NCBI GenBank assembly: GCA_913057195.1
Contig: CAJXNL010000014.1
Span: 1-53,551 of the forward strand
Length of the DNA: 53,551 nt
Source of the DNA: an uncultured Wenzhouxiangella sp.
GTDB taxonomy: Bacteria; Pseudomonadota; Gammaproteobacteria; Xanthomonadales; Wenzhouxiangellaceae
Reading direction: 5' to 3'
The translations under genes were made by a program, and so were the position numbers. Under the pieces are notes generated by a model. It ran no database searches and was not told the DNA's origin. It saw only the letters and a program-made list of their open reading frames with translations. Of this stretch, positions 27,694 to 35,991 are shown piece after piece (within the stretch, counting starts at the first letter, position 1; every line of letters starts with the position of its first letter).

Positions 27694-29949
27694 TTAGCGC
27701 GTCGGCGCACCCCGCTTAAGACCGGTCACCCGCTGGAATCCGCGGGGCAGCTTGCGACCGCGCTGGGCCCGCTCGCCCCAGTAGTGGTCGGTGTCATCCC
27801 AGGTGACTTTCATGTGACGTTGGCCCGCCCAGACTTCGGCGTGCTCGCCCTCGGCCAACACCACCGCGCCGACCAGGCGCTCGCCCTCACTTCGGGCCTT
27901 GGGTGGAATGTGAATGATCTTGTTGCCTTTGCCTTTGGCCAGTTCAGGAAGCTCCTCCACATAAAACGCCAGCAAATGGCCCGCCGAAGTCACCGCCACC
28001 AAGATCCCCTCTTCGGGGTCTGTGATCGATGCAATCGGCAATGCTCGGCCCCCTTTGGGCACGCTCAGCAGGGCTTTGCCGGCTTTTTGTCGCGTGTGCA
28101 GGTGGCCCAAGGTGGTCACAAACCCATGCCCCTGATCGGAGGCCAGCAGCACCGCGTGCTCATCATCGCCCACGGCCACCCCGACCACGGCGGTATCCGA
28201 CGCGATGGCGAATCGACCCGTTAACGGCTCGCCAAGGCTGCGCGCCGATGGCAGGCTGTGGGTGGGCAAGCTGTAGCTTCGACCGGTGGCATCCAAAAAA
28301 CACGCCAACTGATTCGAGCGGCCCCGCGCATAGCCAAGCAAAGCATCGCCCTCGCGGAAATTGAGCTCGGCGGGGTTCACCTCGTGGCCTTTGGCCGCCC
28401 GAACCCAACCGTTCTCACTGAGAATGACCGTCATCGGCTCGGCCGGCACCAGCTCGGTTTCGCTGAGCGCTTGGGCGGCCTCGCGCTCAACCAGCGGTGA
28501 GCGTCGCTCATCCCCATAGCGTTTGGCGTCGTCTTTCATCTCATCGCGAATCAGGCGGGTGAGCTTTTTCGGCGAGGCCAAAAGGCCCTCCAAGGCCGCG
28601 CGCTCACTTTCGAGCTCATCGCGCTCGCCTTGGATTTTCACCTCTTCGAGCTTGGCCAAATGGCGAAGCTTCAGCTCTAAGATCGCCTCAGCCTGTGTTG
28701 CAGTCAGACCAAAGCGTGCGACGAGCTCAGCCTTGGGCTCGTCTGATTGACGAATAATGGCGATGACTTCATCAATATTGAGATAGGCCACCAACAGGCC
28801 TTCTAGGATATGCAGCCGATCCACCACCTGATCAAGGCGGTGCTCCAAACGCCGCGTGACGGTTTGACGACGATAGTCAATCCAGGCTTGCAACAGCGAC
28901 TTCAAATCGCGCACGCCAGGCTTGCCATCGTTGCCGATGACATTGAGGTTCACGCGAATCGATTTCTCAAGATCGGTGGTGGCAAACAAGTGCGCCATCA
29001 ACGCCGCCACATCCACGCGGTTGGACTTGGGCACAATCACCAAACGCGTGGGATGCTCATGGTCCGACTCATCCCGAAGGTCGGCCACCATCGGGAGTTT
29101 CTTGGCCTGCATTTGTTGGGCGATCTGTTCAAGAATCTTGGCCGGTGAGACCTGATGGGGGAGCGCGGTGATGATGAGCTGATCGCCCTCTTGGTTCCAC
29201 ACCGCGCGCTGGCGAATCGGTCCATGCCCAGTCTCGTAAACCGTTGCAATCTCCTCGGCACTGGAGACAATCTCTCCCCCGCCGGGAAAATCGGGCCCTT
29301 TGATGTGTTCAAGCAGGGCCGACAGAGGCGTTCGGGGCTTTTCTAACAGCAAGGTGGTGGCGCTGACCACCTCATTGAGATTGTGCGGCGGGATGTCGGT
29401 TGACATCCCCACGGCAATGCCTTGGCCGCCATTGAGCAAGATGTTGGGCAGCCGGGCGGGCAATAGCTTGGGCTCTTTCAATGAGCCGTCAAAGTTCGGC
29501 ACCCAATCGGCCGTGCCCATCCCCAATTCTTGGAGCAGCACTTTTGAGTAGGCCGACAGGCGCGATTCGGTATAGCGCATGGCCGCAAACGACTTCGGAT
29601 CATCGGGCGAGCCGAAATTCCCTTGGCCATCGACCAGTGGGTAACGGTAGGAGAAAGGCTGGGCCATCAACACCATGGCCTCGTAGCACGCCAAATCACC
29701 GTGGGGGTGAAACTTACCAATCACATCGCCCACGGTGCGAGCGGATTTTTTATGCTTCGAGGCGGCCGACAACCCCAGCTCGCTCATCGAGTAGACAATG
29801 CGCCGTTGGACGGGCTTTAGACCATCACCGACATGGGGCAAAGCGCGATCCAAAACGACGTACATGGCGTAGTCAAGATACGCGCGCTCGGCGTAATCAC
29901 GAAGTTCAATCGGCTCGAAAGAATCATTGAGGGATGTGTGTGTGTTCAT
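27694..29949 (-). CDS. parC: DNA topoisomerase IV subunit A
   Basis: 751 aa (E. coli 752). Winged-helix/tower domain with the catalytic Y126 ([11 protein letters not shown], equal to E. coli Y120) and a C-terminal beta-pinwheel of GyrA-like blades. A constant offset of 6 residues to E. coli places L86 ([10 protein letters not shown]) at the position of S80 and E90 at E84, the quinolone-resistance-determining residues. The L86 codon is TTG. ParC with ParE decatenates daughter chromosomes; no parE is nearby. The GyrA box (QRRGGRG) expected in GyrA is absent, supporting ParC. Confidence 0.95.
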   Translation of the reverse strand: MNTHTSLNDSFEPIELRDYAERAYLDYAMYVVLDRALPHVGDGLKPVQRRIVYSMSELGLSAASKHKKSARTVGDVIGKFHPHGDLACYEAMVLMAQPFSYRYPLVDGQGNFGSPDDPKSFAAMRYTESRLSAYSKVLLQELGMGTADWVPNFDGSLKEPKLLPARLPNILLNGGQGIAVGMSTDIPPHNLNEVVSATTLLLEKPRTPLSALLEHIKGPDFPGGGEIVSSAEEIATVYETGHGPIRQRAVWNQEGDQLIITALPHQVSPAKILEQIAQQMQAKKLPMVADLRDESDHEHPTRLVIVPKSNRVDVAALMAHLFATTDLEKSIRVNLNVIGNDGKPGVRDLKSLLQAWIDYRRQTVTRRLEHRLDQVVDRLHILEGLLVAYLNIDEVIAIIRQSDEPKAELVARFGLTATQAEAILELKLRHLAKLEEVKIQGERDELESERAALEGLLASPKKLTRLIRDEMKDDAKRYGDERRSPLVEREAAQALSETELVPAEPMTVILSENGWVRAAKGHEVNPAELNFREGDALLGYARGRSNQLACFLDATGRSYSLPTHSLPSARSLGEPLTGRFAIASDTAVVGVAVGDDEHAVLLASDQGHGFVTTLGHLHTRQKAGKALLSVPKGGRALPIASITDPEEGILVAVTSAGHLLAFYVEELPELAKGKGNKIIHIPPKARSEGERLVGAVVLAEGEHAEVWAGQRHMKVTWDDTDHYWGERAQRGRKLPRGFQRVTGLKRGAPTR

Positions 29950-30085
29950 GGCGATTATTGTCGCCTAAAACACGCCCTTTGGCGAGATCAGATCGGCCCG
30001 CGCCATTTCCTCATATCATCCAATGACGCTCGCACCCCCGCCCCCAGGCGCGCTTTGTTAGCGGCTGAGTTCGGGCCTTAAGGGG

Positions 30086-30655
30086 CTATAAGAAGCCGCC
30101 CAATGCCAACGCGATCAGCACCGCAATCATGCCCGTCAGCCCGGTGAGAATGAGGCTGGGCTGCCAGCGGCTTTGCGCTTCTTGGCGCGACAGCCACTGG
30201 ACGGGTGAGGTCAGCGGGGTCTCCGGTCGAGCCTCGCTGGCCTTGATGGCGCGCAGCAACTCTTCAATTAAAGGATCAGAAAAATGGTGGGGGTCAAACT
30301 TGGTGAGGCGTTCGCGGGTTAACAGGCGGTGGATGTAGGCGTCAACATTGATGTATTTCATCGACCACTTATCAAACAGCCGTTGCACGACCGGCCGCTT
30401 CCACAACAGCCACACCTCTTGGTGACGATCGTCTTCTAAAATTCGATCATACAACGCCTCAACCGCATCGCGCTCGCCTTCCAAGGCCTGAAAGAAACAG
30501 CCATTGTCAAAGCACAACACCCCGGTGATGCCGTCTTGAATGTTGCGGGCTTGGGCTTGGCGAATAATTTCGTCAACGGTTTGGTGACGCGCACCCACGT
30601 GCTGGTCACAAAACGTCGCCTTGCTGGCATAAACCAATCGAATTAAATCTGACAT
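30086..30655 (-). CDS. BLUF-domain blue-light sensor with C-terminal membrane anchor
   Basis: 189 aa. BLUF domain at 1-100 with the photoactive residues in place: Y9 (RLVYAS), N38 (ARNIQDGITGVLCF), Q56 (FFQALEG) and W97-S-M99 (KWSMKYI). BLUF binds FAD and signals light by rearranging the Tyr-Gln hydrogen bonds. After a charged linker (about 105-160), a single hydrophobic helix at about 166-188 ends the protein, so it is probably a tail-anchored inner-membrane protein. No EAL, GGDEF or cyclase output domain is attached, so output must be through a partner. No clear SD. It stands alone between parC and a methyltransferase gene. Confidence 0.88.
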   Translation of the reverse strand: MSDLIRLVYASKATFCDQHVGARHQTVDEIIRQAQARNIQDGITGVLCFDNGCFFQALEGERDAVEALYDRILEDDRHQEVWLLWKRPVVQRLFDKWSMKYINVDAYIHRLLTRERLTKFDPHHFSDPLIEELLRAIKASEARPETPLTSPVQWLSRQEAQSRWQPSLILTGLTGMIAVLIALALGGFL

Positions 30656-30766
30656 GCTGGTGCTTTATGCACGCCACCACACTCAACATCACGATCAGGT
30701 GGGCGCCAAAAACCTCAATTGCGAACTGAGCGACCAACATAGTCCAGACGTCTCAACAAAGCGTGA

Positions 30767-30788
30767 ACGGGCCGCTGATGCGGCCCGT
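30767..30788. terminator. Perfect hairpin between the BLUF and methyltransferase genes
   Basis: A 9-bp perfect stem (ACGGGCCGC / GCGGCCCGT) with a 4-nt loop lies 42 nt after the methyltransferase stop (minus strand). The run after it is only mildly T-rich, so it may act as a weak terminator or an mRNA-stabilising end. Confidence 0.5.
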
Positions 30789-30829
30789 CACGGTCTTAAG
30801 CCCATCACCCTAAAGAGGGCGGCACGATC

Positions 30830-31753
30830 TTAGGCGTCAGGCTTTTGAAATTTTAGCGTGAACCGATCGCTTTCACCGATGGCGGCATAGTCTTTGTCAT
30901 CACCGTCGGCGACGCGCAGCGAGGGCGGCAGATTCCATACGCCATTGGGATGATCGGCCGTATCCAGCGGATTGGCATTGATCTCAGAGCGCGCCACCAG
31001 CTCGAATCCACTGGCCCGTGCCAACTCAATCACCTCGTCTTCATGGATATAACCACTTCGATAATCGGGATCGCGTGGGCGATCGGCCGGAAGACGATGA
31101 GAGACAATGCCCATCACGCCGCCGGGTTTGAGAACATCGAACGCGGCATCAAACACCGCCGGCAACGCACCATCACGCGCCCATGAGTGCATGTTTCGAA
31201 AACTCAAAACGCGGTCAGCCGAGCCTGGCGATCCCAAATCGCTGCGCTCGGGTGGATTGAATGGCAACACTTCAATCTCACCAAACGCATCGGGGTTTGA
31301 AAACCGCTCATCAAAGCCCGCGCGAATGCGGCGATACATGTCGCTGACCTCACCGCTCATGTCCCAGTGGGCCGCAATCAGTTGGCCATTGTCTTTGAGA
31401 TAGCGCCCCAAGATCTCAGAATACCAACCGCCCCCTGGGGAGAGCTCAACCACCCGCATGTCGGGCTGAACATCGAAAAAGCTCAAAGTCTCTGCTGGGT
31501 TTCTGAACGCATCACGTCTGCGCTGCGCCTCAGGTCGGTTCGGATGATTGATGGCGGCGAGCAACGCCGGGTTGGGTTCTAAAGACGCTGAATCCGGCGC
31601 GGCGGCATCGGCGACCGATGACATGGCAGGCTCACTCGAGTTGGATGAGTGGCCACTGTCTTGGGCTGGGTCAGGTTCACTGGCTGGCTGACAGGCCATC
31701 AAAAACGCGGCACTCAGCACGACAGCCCCACCCCATTTGATCGTTGTACGCAT
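30830..31753 (-). CDS. Lipoprotein with SAM-methyltransferase-like domain (COG4798 type)
   Basis: 307 aa from the ATG at 31753, which has a consensus SD AAGGAG 7 nt upstream; the longer open frame adds 20 residues without support. Signal peptide II with lipobox LMA-C21; the residue after Cys is Gln, which predicts outer-membrane sorting. A Ser/Ala-rich linker precedes a Rossmann methyltransferase-like fold: VVELSPGGGWYSEIL (101-115) as motif I, then DRVLSFRNMHSW and LKPGGVMGIV. COG4798-type proteins are predicted methyltransferases that often carry export signals. No activity is known to me, and SAM is not expected outside the cytoplasm. Downstream gene of a TrmB-like methyltransferase, 95 nt apart. 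Confidence 0.82.
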   Translation of the reverse strand: MRTTIKWGGAVVLSAAFLMACQPASEPDPAQDSGHSSNSSEPAMSSVADAAAPDSASLEPNPALLAAINHPNRPEAQRRRDAFRNPAETLSFFDVQPDMRVVELSPGGGWYSEILGRYLKDNGQLIAAHWDMSGEVSDMYRRIRAGFDERFSNPDAFGEIEVLPFNPPERSDLGSPGSADRVLSFRNMHSWARDGALPAVFDAAFDVLKPGGVMGIVSHRLPADRPRDPDYRSGYIHEDEVIELARASGFELVARSEINANPLDTADHPNGVWNLPPSLRVADGDDKDYAAIGESDRFTLKFQKPDA

Positions 31754-31848
31754 AAACAGGCTCCTTAGGTCACGGGTGTCAGGCCACACGGCGGGTGGGT
31801 CCCTCCCGCTCACAGGCCTTGCGCGTTGATTGTGACCGAAGCGCTCGG

Positions 31849-32553
31849 TCAGCGCAAATCACCGCTGGGCGTGATCTGAGGGCAAGGCTCGATCGGCTGG
31901 CGCCGGCTGGTGACTTCATACAGCGGCTGCCCACGCATGGCATATTTGTGCTCAAACGCACTCCATGCATGATCCTTAAGCGTGTCTGGGCTTAAGACCG
32001 CACAGTCGATGTCGGCTTGCTTGGACCAGTGGAGTGCCAAGCGCCACTCTTTAGCAAACACGCATGAGTTGGTGCGCATCGTCAGCCGCTCGCCCACCGC
32101 CAACAGCACCGGCCAGACGGGGTGACCGTGCCAACGTTTTTTAAGATGAACCGCTTTGGGATAGGGATTGGGGTAGAGCACATGGTGCGCCTCAACAGGC
32201 CACTGGGCCGACACCACCAACCGCCAAAAATCGCTCAGCTCGGCGCGGACAAACATCGCGTTGGGCTCATCACAACCGGCCTTGGCCAAGCGATGGGCAG
32301 ACCGGTCCACGCCCACGACCCAGTGATCGGGGTGGGCTTGGGCCAGCCGCTGCGTTGACTGGCCAGTGCCACAACCCGAATCCAAAATCACCCGATGCGG
32401 CGTGGATTGGATCGTGGCATGCACCTGGTCAAACGCCCATTGCGTGTGTGCTCGAATCGGCTGCATCCACGCGGTTGAGAGGTGGCGCAAAACAACCTCT
32501 TTCAAGCGAGGATGGGGGACGACCGTTGGGCGGTGAAGGCGATCCATGGACAT
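31849..32553 (-). CDS. TrmB-like SAM-dependent methyltransferase
   Basis: 234 aa from ATG 32553 (ATG 32547 also possible; neither has an SD). Motif I LDSGCGTGQST, motif II VVGVDRS and the segment LYPNPYPKAVHLKKRWH correspond to TrmB, the tRNA G46-N7 methyltransferase, where the usual text is FPDPWxKxRHxKRR. The catalytic-region Asp of FPDPW is Asn here and RHH is replaced, so the target may differ from true TrmB. It lies 76 nt downstream of tRNA-Lys on the same strand. Probably a paralogue; an orthodox trmB would be expected elsewhere. Confidence 0.7.
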   Translation of the reverse strand: MSMDRLHRPTVVPHPRLKEVVLRHLSTAWMQPIRAHTQWAFDQVHATIQSTPHRVILDSGCGTGQSTQRLAQAHPDHWVVGVDRSAHRLAKAGCDEPNAMFVRAELSDFWRLVVSAQWPVEAHHVLYPNPYPKAVHLKKRWHGHPVWPVLLAVGERLTMRTNSCVFAKEWRLALHWSKQADIDCAVLSPDTLKDHAWSAFEHKYAMRGQPLYEVTSRRQPIEPCPQITPSGDLR

Positions 32554-32628
32554 GACAGGTGGGCGCAAGGCGACGCAAAGACAAGCCTAATCGGCTTGGC
32601 CCAAGCGCGGATCGACATGGGCAAATGA

Positions 32629-32703
32629 TGGTGGGCCGTGAAGGACTCGAACCTTCAACCAATAGGTTAAAAGCCTACTGCTCTACCATTGAGCTAACGG
32701 CCC
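32629..32703 (-). tRNA. tRNA-Lys(TTT)
   Basis: A 75-nt cloverleaf: acceptor GGGCCGT / ACGGCCC, D-arm GCTC-AATGGTA-GAGC, anticodon loop CTTTTAA (anticodon TTT), variable loop TGGTT with G at position 46, T-arm GAAGG-TTCGAGT-CCTTC, encoded CCA. Confidence 0.96.
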
Positions 32704-32714
32704 GCAAGCCGACA

Positions 32715-32743
32715 ATGATAACTTGAAAACGTGAAAGACTCAA
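32715..32743 (-). promoter_or_regulatory. Candidate tRNA-Lys promoter
   Basis: -35 TTGAGT (32743-32738), 17-bp spacer, -10 TATCAT (32720-32715), 11 nt before the mature tRNA 5' end. It may also serve the TrmB-like gene downstream, since no terminator separates them. Confidence 0.6.
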
Positions 32744-32866
32744 CGCTTAGGCTTGTTTGACACGCCACCGGCACTTGACCCCTCGGCCATGGCAGCCTCA
32801 CGCCGCCTTTGCTAAGCTGGCGCATTACTGTATTGATGTGACAGACCCACCCATTGACAATGAATG

Positions 32867-32885
32867 CGGCCAACCCGCTTGGCCG
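32867..32885 (+). other. Hairpin upstream of the HMG-CoA synthase gene
   Basis: A 7-bp perfect stem (CGGCCAA / TTGGCCG) with a 5-nt loop ends 47 nt before the ATG. The coding start lacks an SD. No good promoter pair was found; TTGACA at 32757-32762 has no -10 at the right distance. Confidence 0.35.
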
Positions 32886-32932
32886 GCCATTCCACCGACA
32901 GAGCCGATGAGCCCAGCCACTGACGTAATCCA

Positions 32933-34198
32933 ATGACCGATTCCCATCACCCTCCCGTTGGCATTGATGCGCTGGCCTTGGCCTGCCCCAAAGCGTTTAT
33001 TGCCATGGACACTTTGGCTGAGGCCCGCGGTGTGCCGAGCGCCAAATACACCCAAGGCTTGGGCCAAGAGAAAATGGCGATTGCATCGCCCGTCGAAGAC
33101 ACCGTGACCCTGGCCACGGCGGCCGCCCGTCGCGCACTCGAGACCTTTGATGTCGATCCGCAATCCATCGGCACCTTGATTGTGGGCACCGAAACCGGCG
33201 TCGACCACTCCAAACCGGTGGCGGTGTATGTCCACGAGCTTTTGGGACTGCCAGAGCGCTGTCGGACGTTCGAGACAAAGCACGCCTGCTATGGCGCAAG
33301 TGCGGGGCTGACCACTTCACTCGACTGGATTGCCTCAGGCCGCGCGCGCGGTCAAAAGGCATTGGTGATTGCCGCCGACATCGCCAGCTATGGCCTCAAC
33401 ACCCCCGGCGAGCCCACCCAGGGGGCAGGCGCGGTGGCGATGGTCATCGGTGAGCACCCTCGGCTGTTGCGCATCCACCCCAACACCATCGGCGACTACA
33501 CCCGTCAAGTGATGGACTTTTGGCGACCGCTGTATTCGAAGTATGCACTGGCCGATGGGCACTACTCCATCGAGTGCTACCTCGAAGCGCTCGCCGGTGC
33601 GCGGGCCGCGGCCCTCGACGGTGGCGATGAGGTGTTTGATGAGCTGCTGGCGTGTCTTTATCACGTGCCGTTTGTCAAAATGGCGCACAAAGCCCATCGC
33701 AAAGAACTCGAGTGCGTCCACCATCGGCCCTTTGATCTCGACACCGCGGACGATCAAGCGCGTTTCGATGCCAGCTACCAACGCCTGGTGGCCCCTTGGC
33801 TGTCTTTGAATGCCCAGGTGGGCAACATCTACACCGGCTCGCTGTATTTGGCATTGATGGATCTAATCAGACAAAGTCAGGCCTCGTGGGCCGATCGGCG
33901 GGTGAGCTTGTTCTCGTATGGATCAGGCTGCGGGGCCACCTACATGCTGGGCCAAATCGCGCCTTCAGCGCACCAATGGGCCGGCCACTGTGACCCGCAG
34001 GCCGATCTGGACCAACGCCGTCGGCTGAGCGTGGGCGAGTACGAGGCGATGATTGCCGCCGTTGAGCGCGCCGAGCGCGCCGAGAAGCTCGACCCCAGCG
34101 ATTGGGGGGTCTTGGAGGGCTTGGCGTATGTGGGCACTCAAGACCACCAACGCCAATACCGCTGGTTGGGGCGCGATGCATTGACGCCCGCCGTCTGA
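32933..34198 (+). CDS. Hydroxymethylglutaryl-CoA synthase
   Basis: 421 aa, thiolase-fold. The catalytic triad of HMG-CoA synthases is complete: E87 (GTETGVDHSKP), nucleophile C119 (ETKHACYGASAGL) and H244 (LYHVPFVKM); NIYTGSLYLAL and SYGSGCGA are also conserved. It condenses acetyl-CoA with acetoacetyl-CoA to HMG-CoA. That reaction serves the mevalonate pathway in bacteria that have it, beta-branching in some polyketide clusters, or isovaleryl-CoA synthesis. No HMG-CoA reductase, mevalonate kinase, ACP or ketosynthase gene is in the window, so its purpose is open. Most gammaproteobacteria make isoprenoids by the DXP route and lack this gene. Convergent with mazG (1 nt apart). Confidence 0.9.
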   Translation: MTDSHHPPVGIDALALACPKAFIAMDTLAEARGVPSAKYTQGLGQEKMAIASPVEDTVTLATAAARRALETFDVDPQSIGTLIVGTETGVDHSKPVAVYVHELLGLPERCRTFETKHACYGASAGLTTSLDWIASGRARGQKALVIAADIASYGLNTPGEPTQGAGAVAMVIGEHPRLLRIHPNTIGDYTRQVMDFWRPLYSKYALADGHYSIECYLEALAGARAAALDGGDEVFDELLACLYHVPFVKMAHKAHRKELECVHHRPFDLDTADDQARFDASYQRLVAPWLSLNAQVGNIYTGSLYLALMDLIRQSQASWADRRVSLFSYGSGCGATYMLGQIAPSAHQWAGHCDPQADLDQRRRLSVGEYEAMIAAVERAERAEKLDPSDWGVLEGLAYVGTQDHQRQYRWLGRDALTPAV

Positions 34199-35008
34199 TC
34201 AGCGCTTGAGGGTCTTTTTCACGGTCTGCCAAAGCGCCTCTTTGCCCTCCAGATCGAGGTCCTCTAAGGATTGGCCGCGCGCTTGGGCCACGGCCTCCAT
34301 CTTACGAAACCGGGTTTCAAACTTCCGATTGGCCCGCCGCAGCGCCAGATCAGGATCAAGATCCATGCGCCGGGCGACATTCGTCAGCACCAGCAAAGCA
34401 TCGCCCAATTCATCTTCGATCGAATCGACATCGCCGGTCTCAATCGCTTCTTTAAGCTCATCGATCTCCTCGTCAAGTTTGACCAACACCGACGGCATAT
34501 CGGGCCACTCAAACCCCACGCGGGCAGCGCGTTTTTGGAGCTTTAAGCATCGCGTGAATGCCGGCAGCCCCGTGGCCACGCCCGCCAAAACGCTCTCGTC
34601 GGCATCGCCTTTCTCAGCCCGCTCTTGAGCCTTAATCCGCTCCCAGTTGGCCGCCACCGCGTCCGGATCAGTGACCGTGGTGTCTGAAAAAATATGCGGA
34701 TGGCGTCTTTCGAGCTTATCGATGATGTGCTCGACCACGGCAGCAAAATCAAACGTTCCGCGTTCTTGACCCAAGCGCGCATAAAACACCACTTGAAACA
34801 ACAAATCCCCGACCTCATCCGGCAGCGCCTCAAAGTCTGACCGCTCGATGGCGTCGGCCACCTCGTAAGCCTCTTCAATGGTGCATGGCGCAATGGTTTT
34901 AAAATCCTGCGCCAAATCCCAAGGGCAACCCGCGCTGGGGTCTCGAAGCGCGGCCATGATCGTCAACAACCGATCCATTCGACCCACGTCCACCGATGGT
35001 GTGCTCAT
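34199..35008 (-). CDS. mazG: Nucleoside triphosphate pyrophosphohydrolase MazG
   Basis: 269 aa (E. coli 263) from the ATG at 35008, with SD GGAGAGG; the longer frame upstream overlaps intergenic DNA without similarity. Two MazG units: the first has CPWDLAQ, EEAYEV (45-50) and DEVGD (64-68); the second has EEIDELKEAI and EDELGDALLVLTN. Their acidic residues bind Mg2+. It hydrolyses NTPs to NMP and PPi and in E. coli lowers ppGpp. Separated by 52 nt from the CtlX-like gene upstream. Confidence 0.94.
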   Translation of the reverse strand: MSTPSVDVGRMDRLLTIMAALRDPSAGCPWDLAQDFKTIAPCTIEEAYEVADAIERSDFEALPDEVGDLLFQVVFYARLGQERGTFDFAAVVEHIIDKLERRHPHIFSDTTVTDPDAVAANWERIKAQERAEKGDADESVLAGVATGLPAFTRCLKLQKRAARVGFEWPDMPSVLVKLDEEIDELKEAIETGDVDSIEDELGDALLVLTNVARRMDLDPDLALRRANRKFETRFRKMEAVAQARGQSLEDLDLEGKEALWQTVKKTLKR

Positions 35009-35060
35009 AAGCGAAAACCTCTCCTGGCCCGCGCCAACGACATGTGCGCTTTGGCACGCA

Positions 35061-35978
35061 TTAAAAGATTTCACCAATGCAGCAGCGCACGCTGCCGCCG
35101 GCTTTTTCAATTTCATCCATCGCCACCGGATGGAGCTTAAAAGCGCTGCGCTCAAGCTGATCAAGGGTGGCCGGTCGCAGCCGATCCATGGCGGTTTGCG
35201 AAATCAGGACATCTTCGAAAGTCACCGCCAAGCAGTTGCCCGCAAACGCCCTTTTTTCATCGTCAGAAATCACAACCGCCTGCCCGTCAAAGGCTTCAAT
35301 AATCGCATCAGCCGCCGCGGGGTCGACAAACGCATCCGGGCAGATGATCACCGTCCGTGATGCCAACACACTCATCACCACATTGGTGTGGTACTCCGAT
35401 GGCTTTAAATCAAAACAAAACGTCAAGCCAAGATCAAAGGCCTGATGCATGGCCTCAGCGCCCCGCCAATCCACCCGCGGCGTCATGCCACAAAATCCCA
35501 CTCGCCGCGCGCGGTCAATCACCAGCGCGCCGGTCAGTTCAGCCACGCAGTCTGTCGTGGACAGGTCCACACACTCGTACTCCATCAAGTCCTCGAAAAA
35601 AGCACGAATGTCTCGACGCTGGGCTTCTTGCTGGCGTTCGGGGTGTTTCATCGCGCCCACAATCAATCGCTGGCGGATGGTGGCGAACACGTTGTTGGGA
35701 AACAGATCGTCGGGGGTTTTGGACTGACCCACAAAGCGCACCACCGGGACCCCCAATTGCGCGATGCGCTCGGCCAAAGCGCGGTGTTGGTCCAACGCCA
35801 ACATCGGATCGACCGACGTGTGCGTGTCCATGTACGCGTTATCCCTGGCGGTTTGGTCGCTGATCCGAAAGCCACTGGGCTCGACCAAAAAAACCGCCTT
35901 GGGCACGCTGGCCCCATCGCGAGTCACCCCACCCCCTCGCACGGCCTCGCTAAACGCTTTGGCATCGTGGACAATCAC
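35061..35978 (-). CDS. CtlX-like amidinotransferase-fold hydrolase (arginine deiminase-related)
   Basis: 305 aa. Guanidino-group-modifying fold: FLVEPSGFRI near the N-terminus, DLFPNNVFAT, DLSTTDCVAELTGALVIDR, SEYHTNVVMSV with the catalytic His, GNCLAVTFED, and the C-terminal nucleophile C299 in SVRCCIGEIF (two adjacent cysteines; family text is ...RCM...EIF). The family includes citrulline-utilization hydrolases and relatives of dimethylarginine dimethylaminohydrolase. The substrate (citrulline, arginine or methylarginine) is not determined. It lies 13 nt downstream of dusA on the same strand. Confidence 0.8.
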   Translation of the reverse strand: MIVHDAKAFSEAVRGGGVTRDGASVPKAVFLVEPSGFRISDQTARDNAYMDTHTSVDPMLALDQHRALAERIAQLGVPVVRFVGQSKTPDDLFPNNVFATIRQRLIVGAMKHPERQQEAQRRDIRAFFEDLMEYECVDLSTTDCVAELTGALVIDRARRVGFCGMTPRVDWRGAEAMHQAFDLGLTFCFDLKPSEYHTNVVMSVLASRTVIICPDAFVDPAAADAIIEAFDGQAVVISDDEKRAFAGNCLAVTFEDVLISQTAMDRLRPATLDQLERSAFKLHPVAMDEIEKAGGSVRCCIGEIF

Positions 35979-35991
35979 GCCGCCACCGGCA

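Noticed and set aside
32757-32762. Consensus TTGACA as the -35 of the HMG-CoA synthase gene
   Set aside because: No -10 within 15-19 bp; the sequence at the right distance is CCCTCG.
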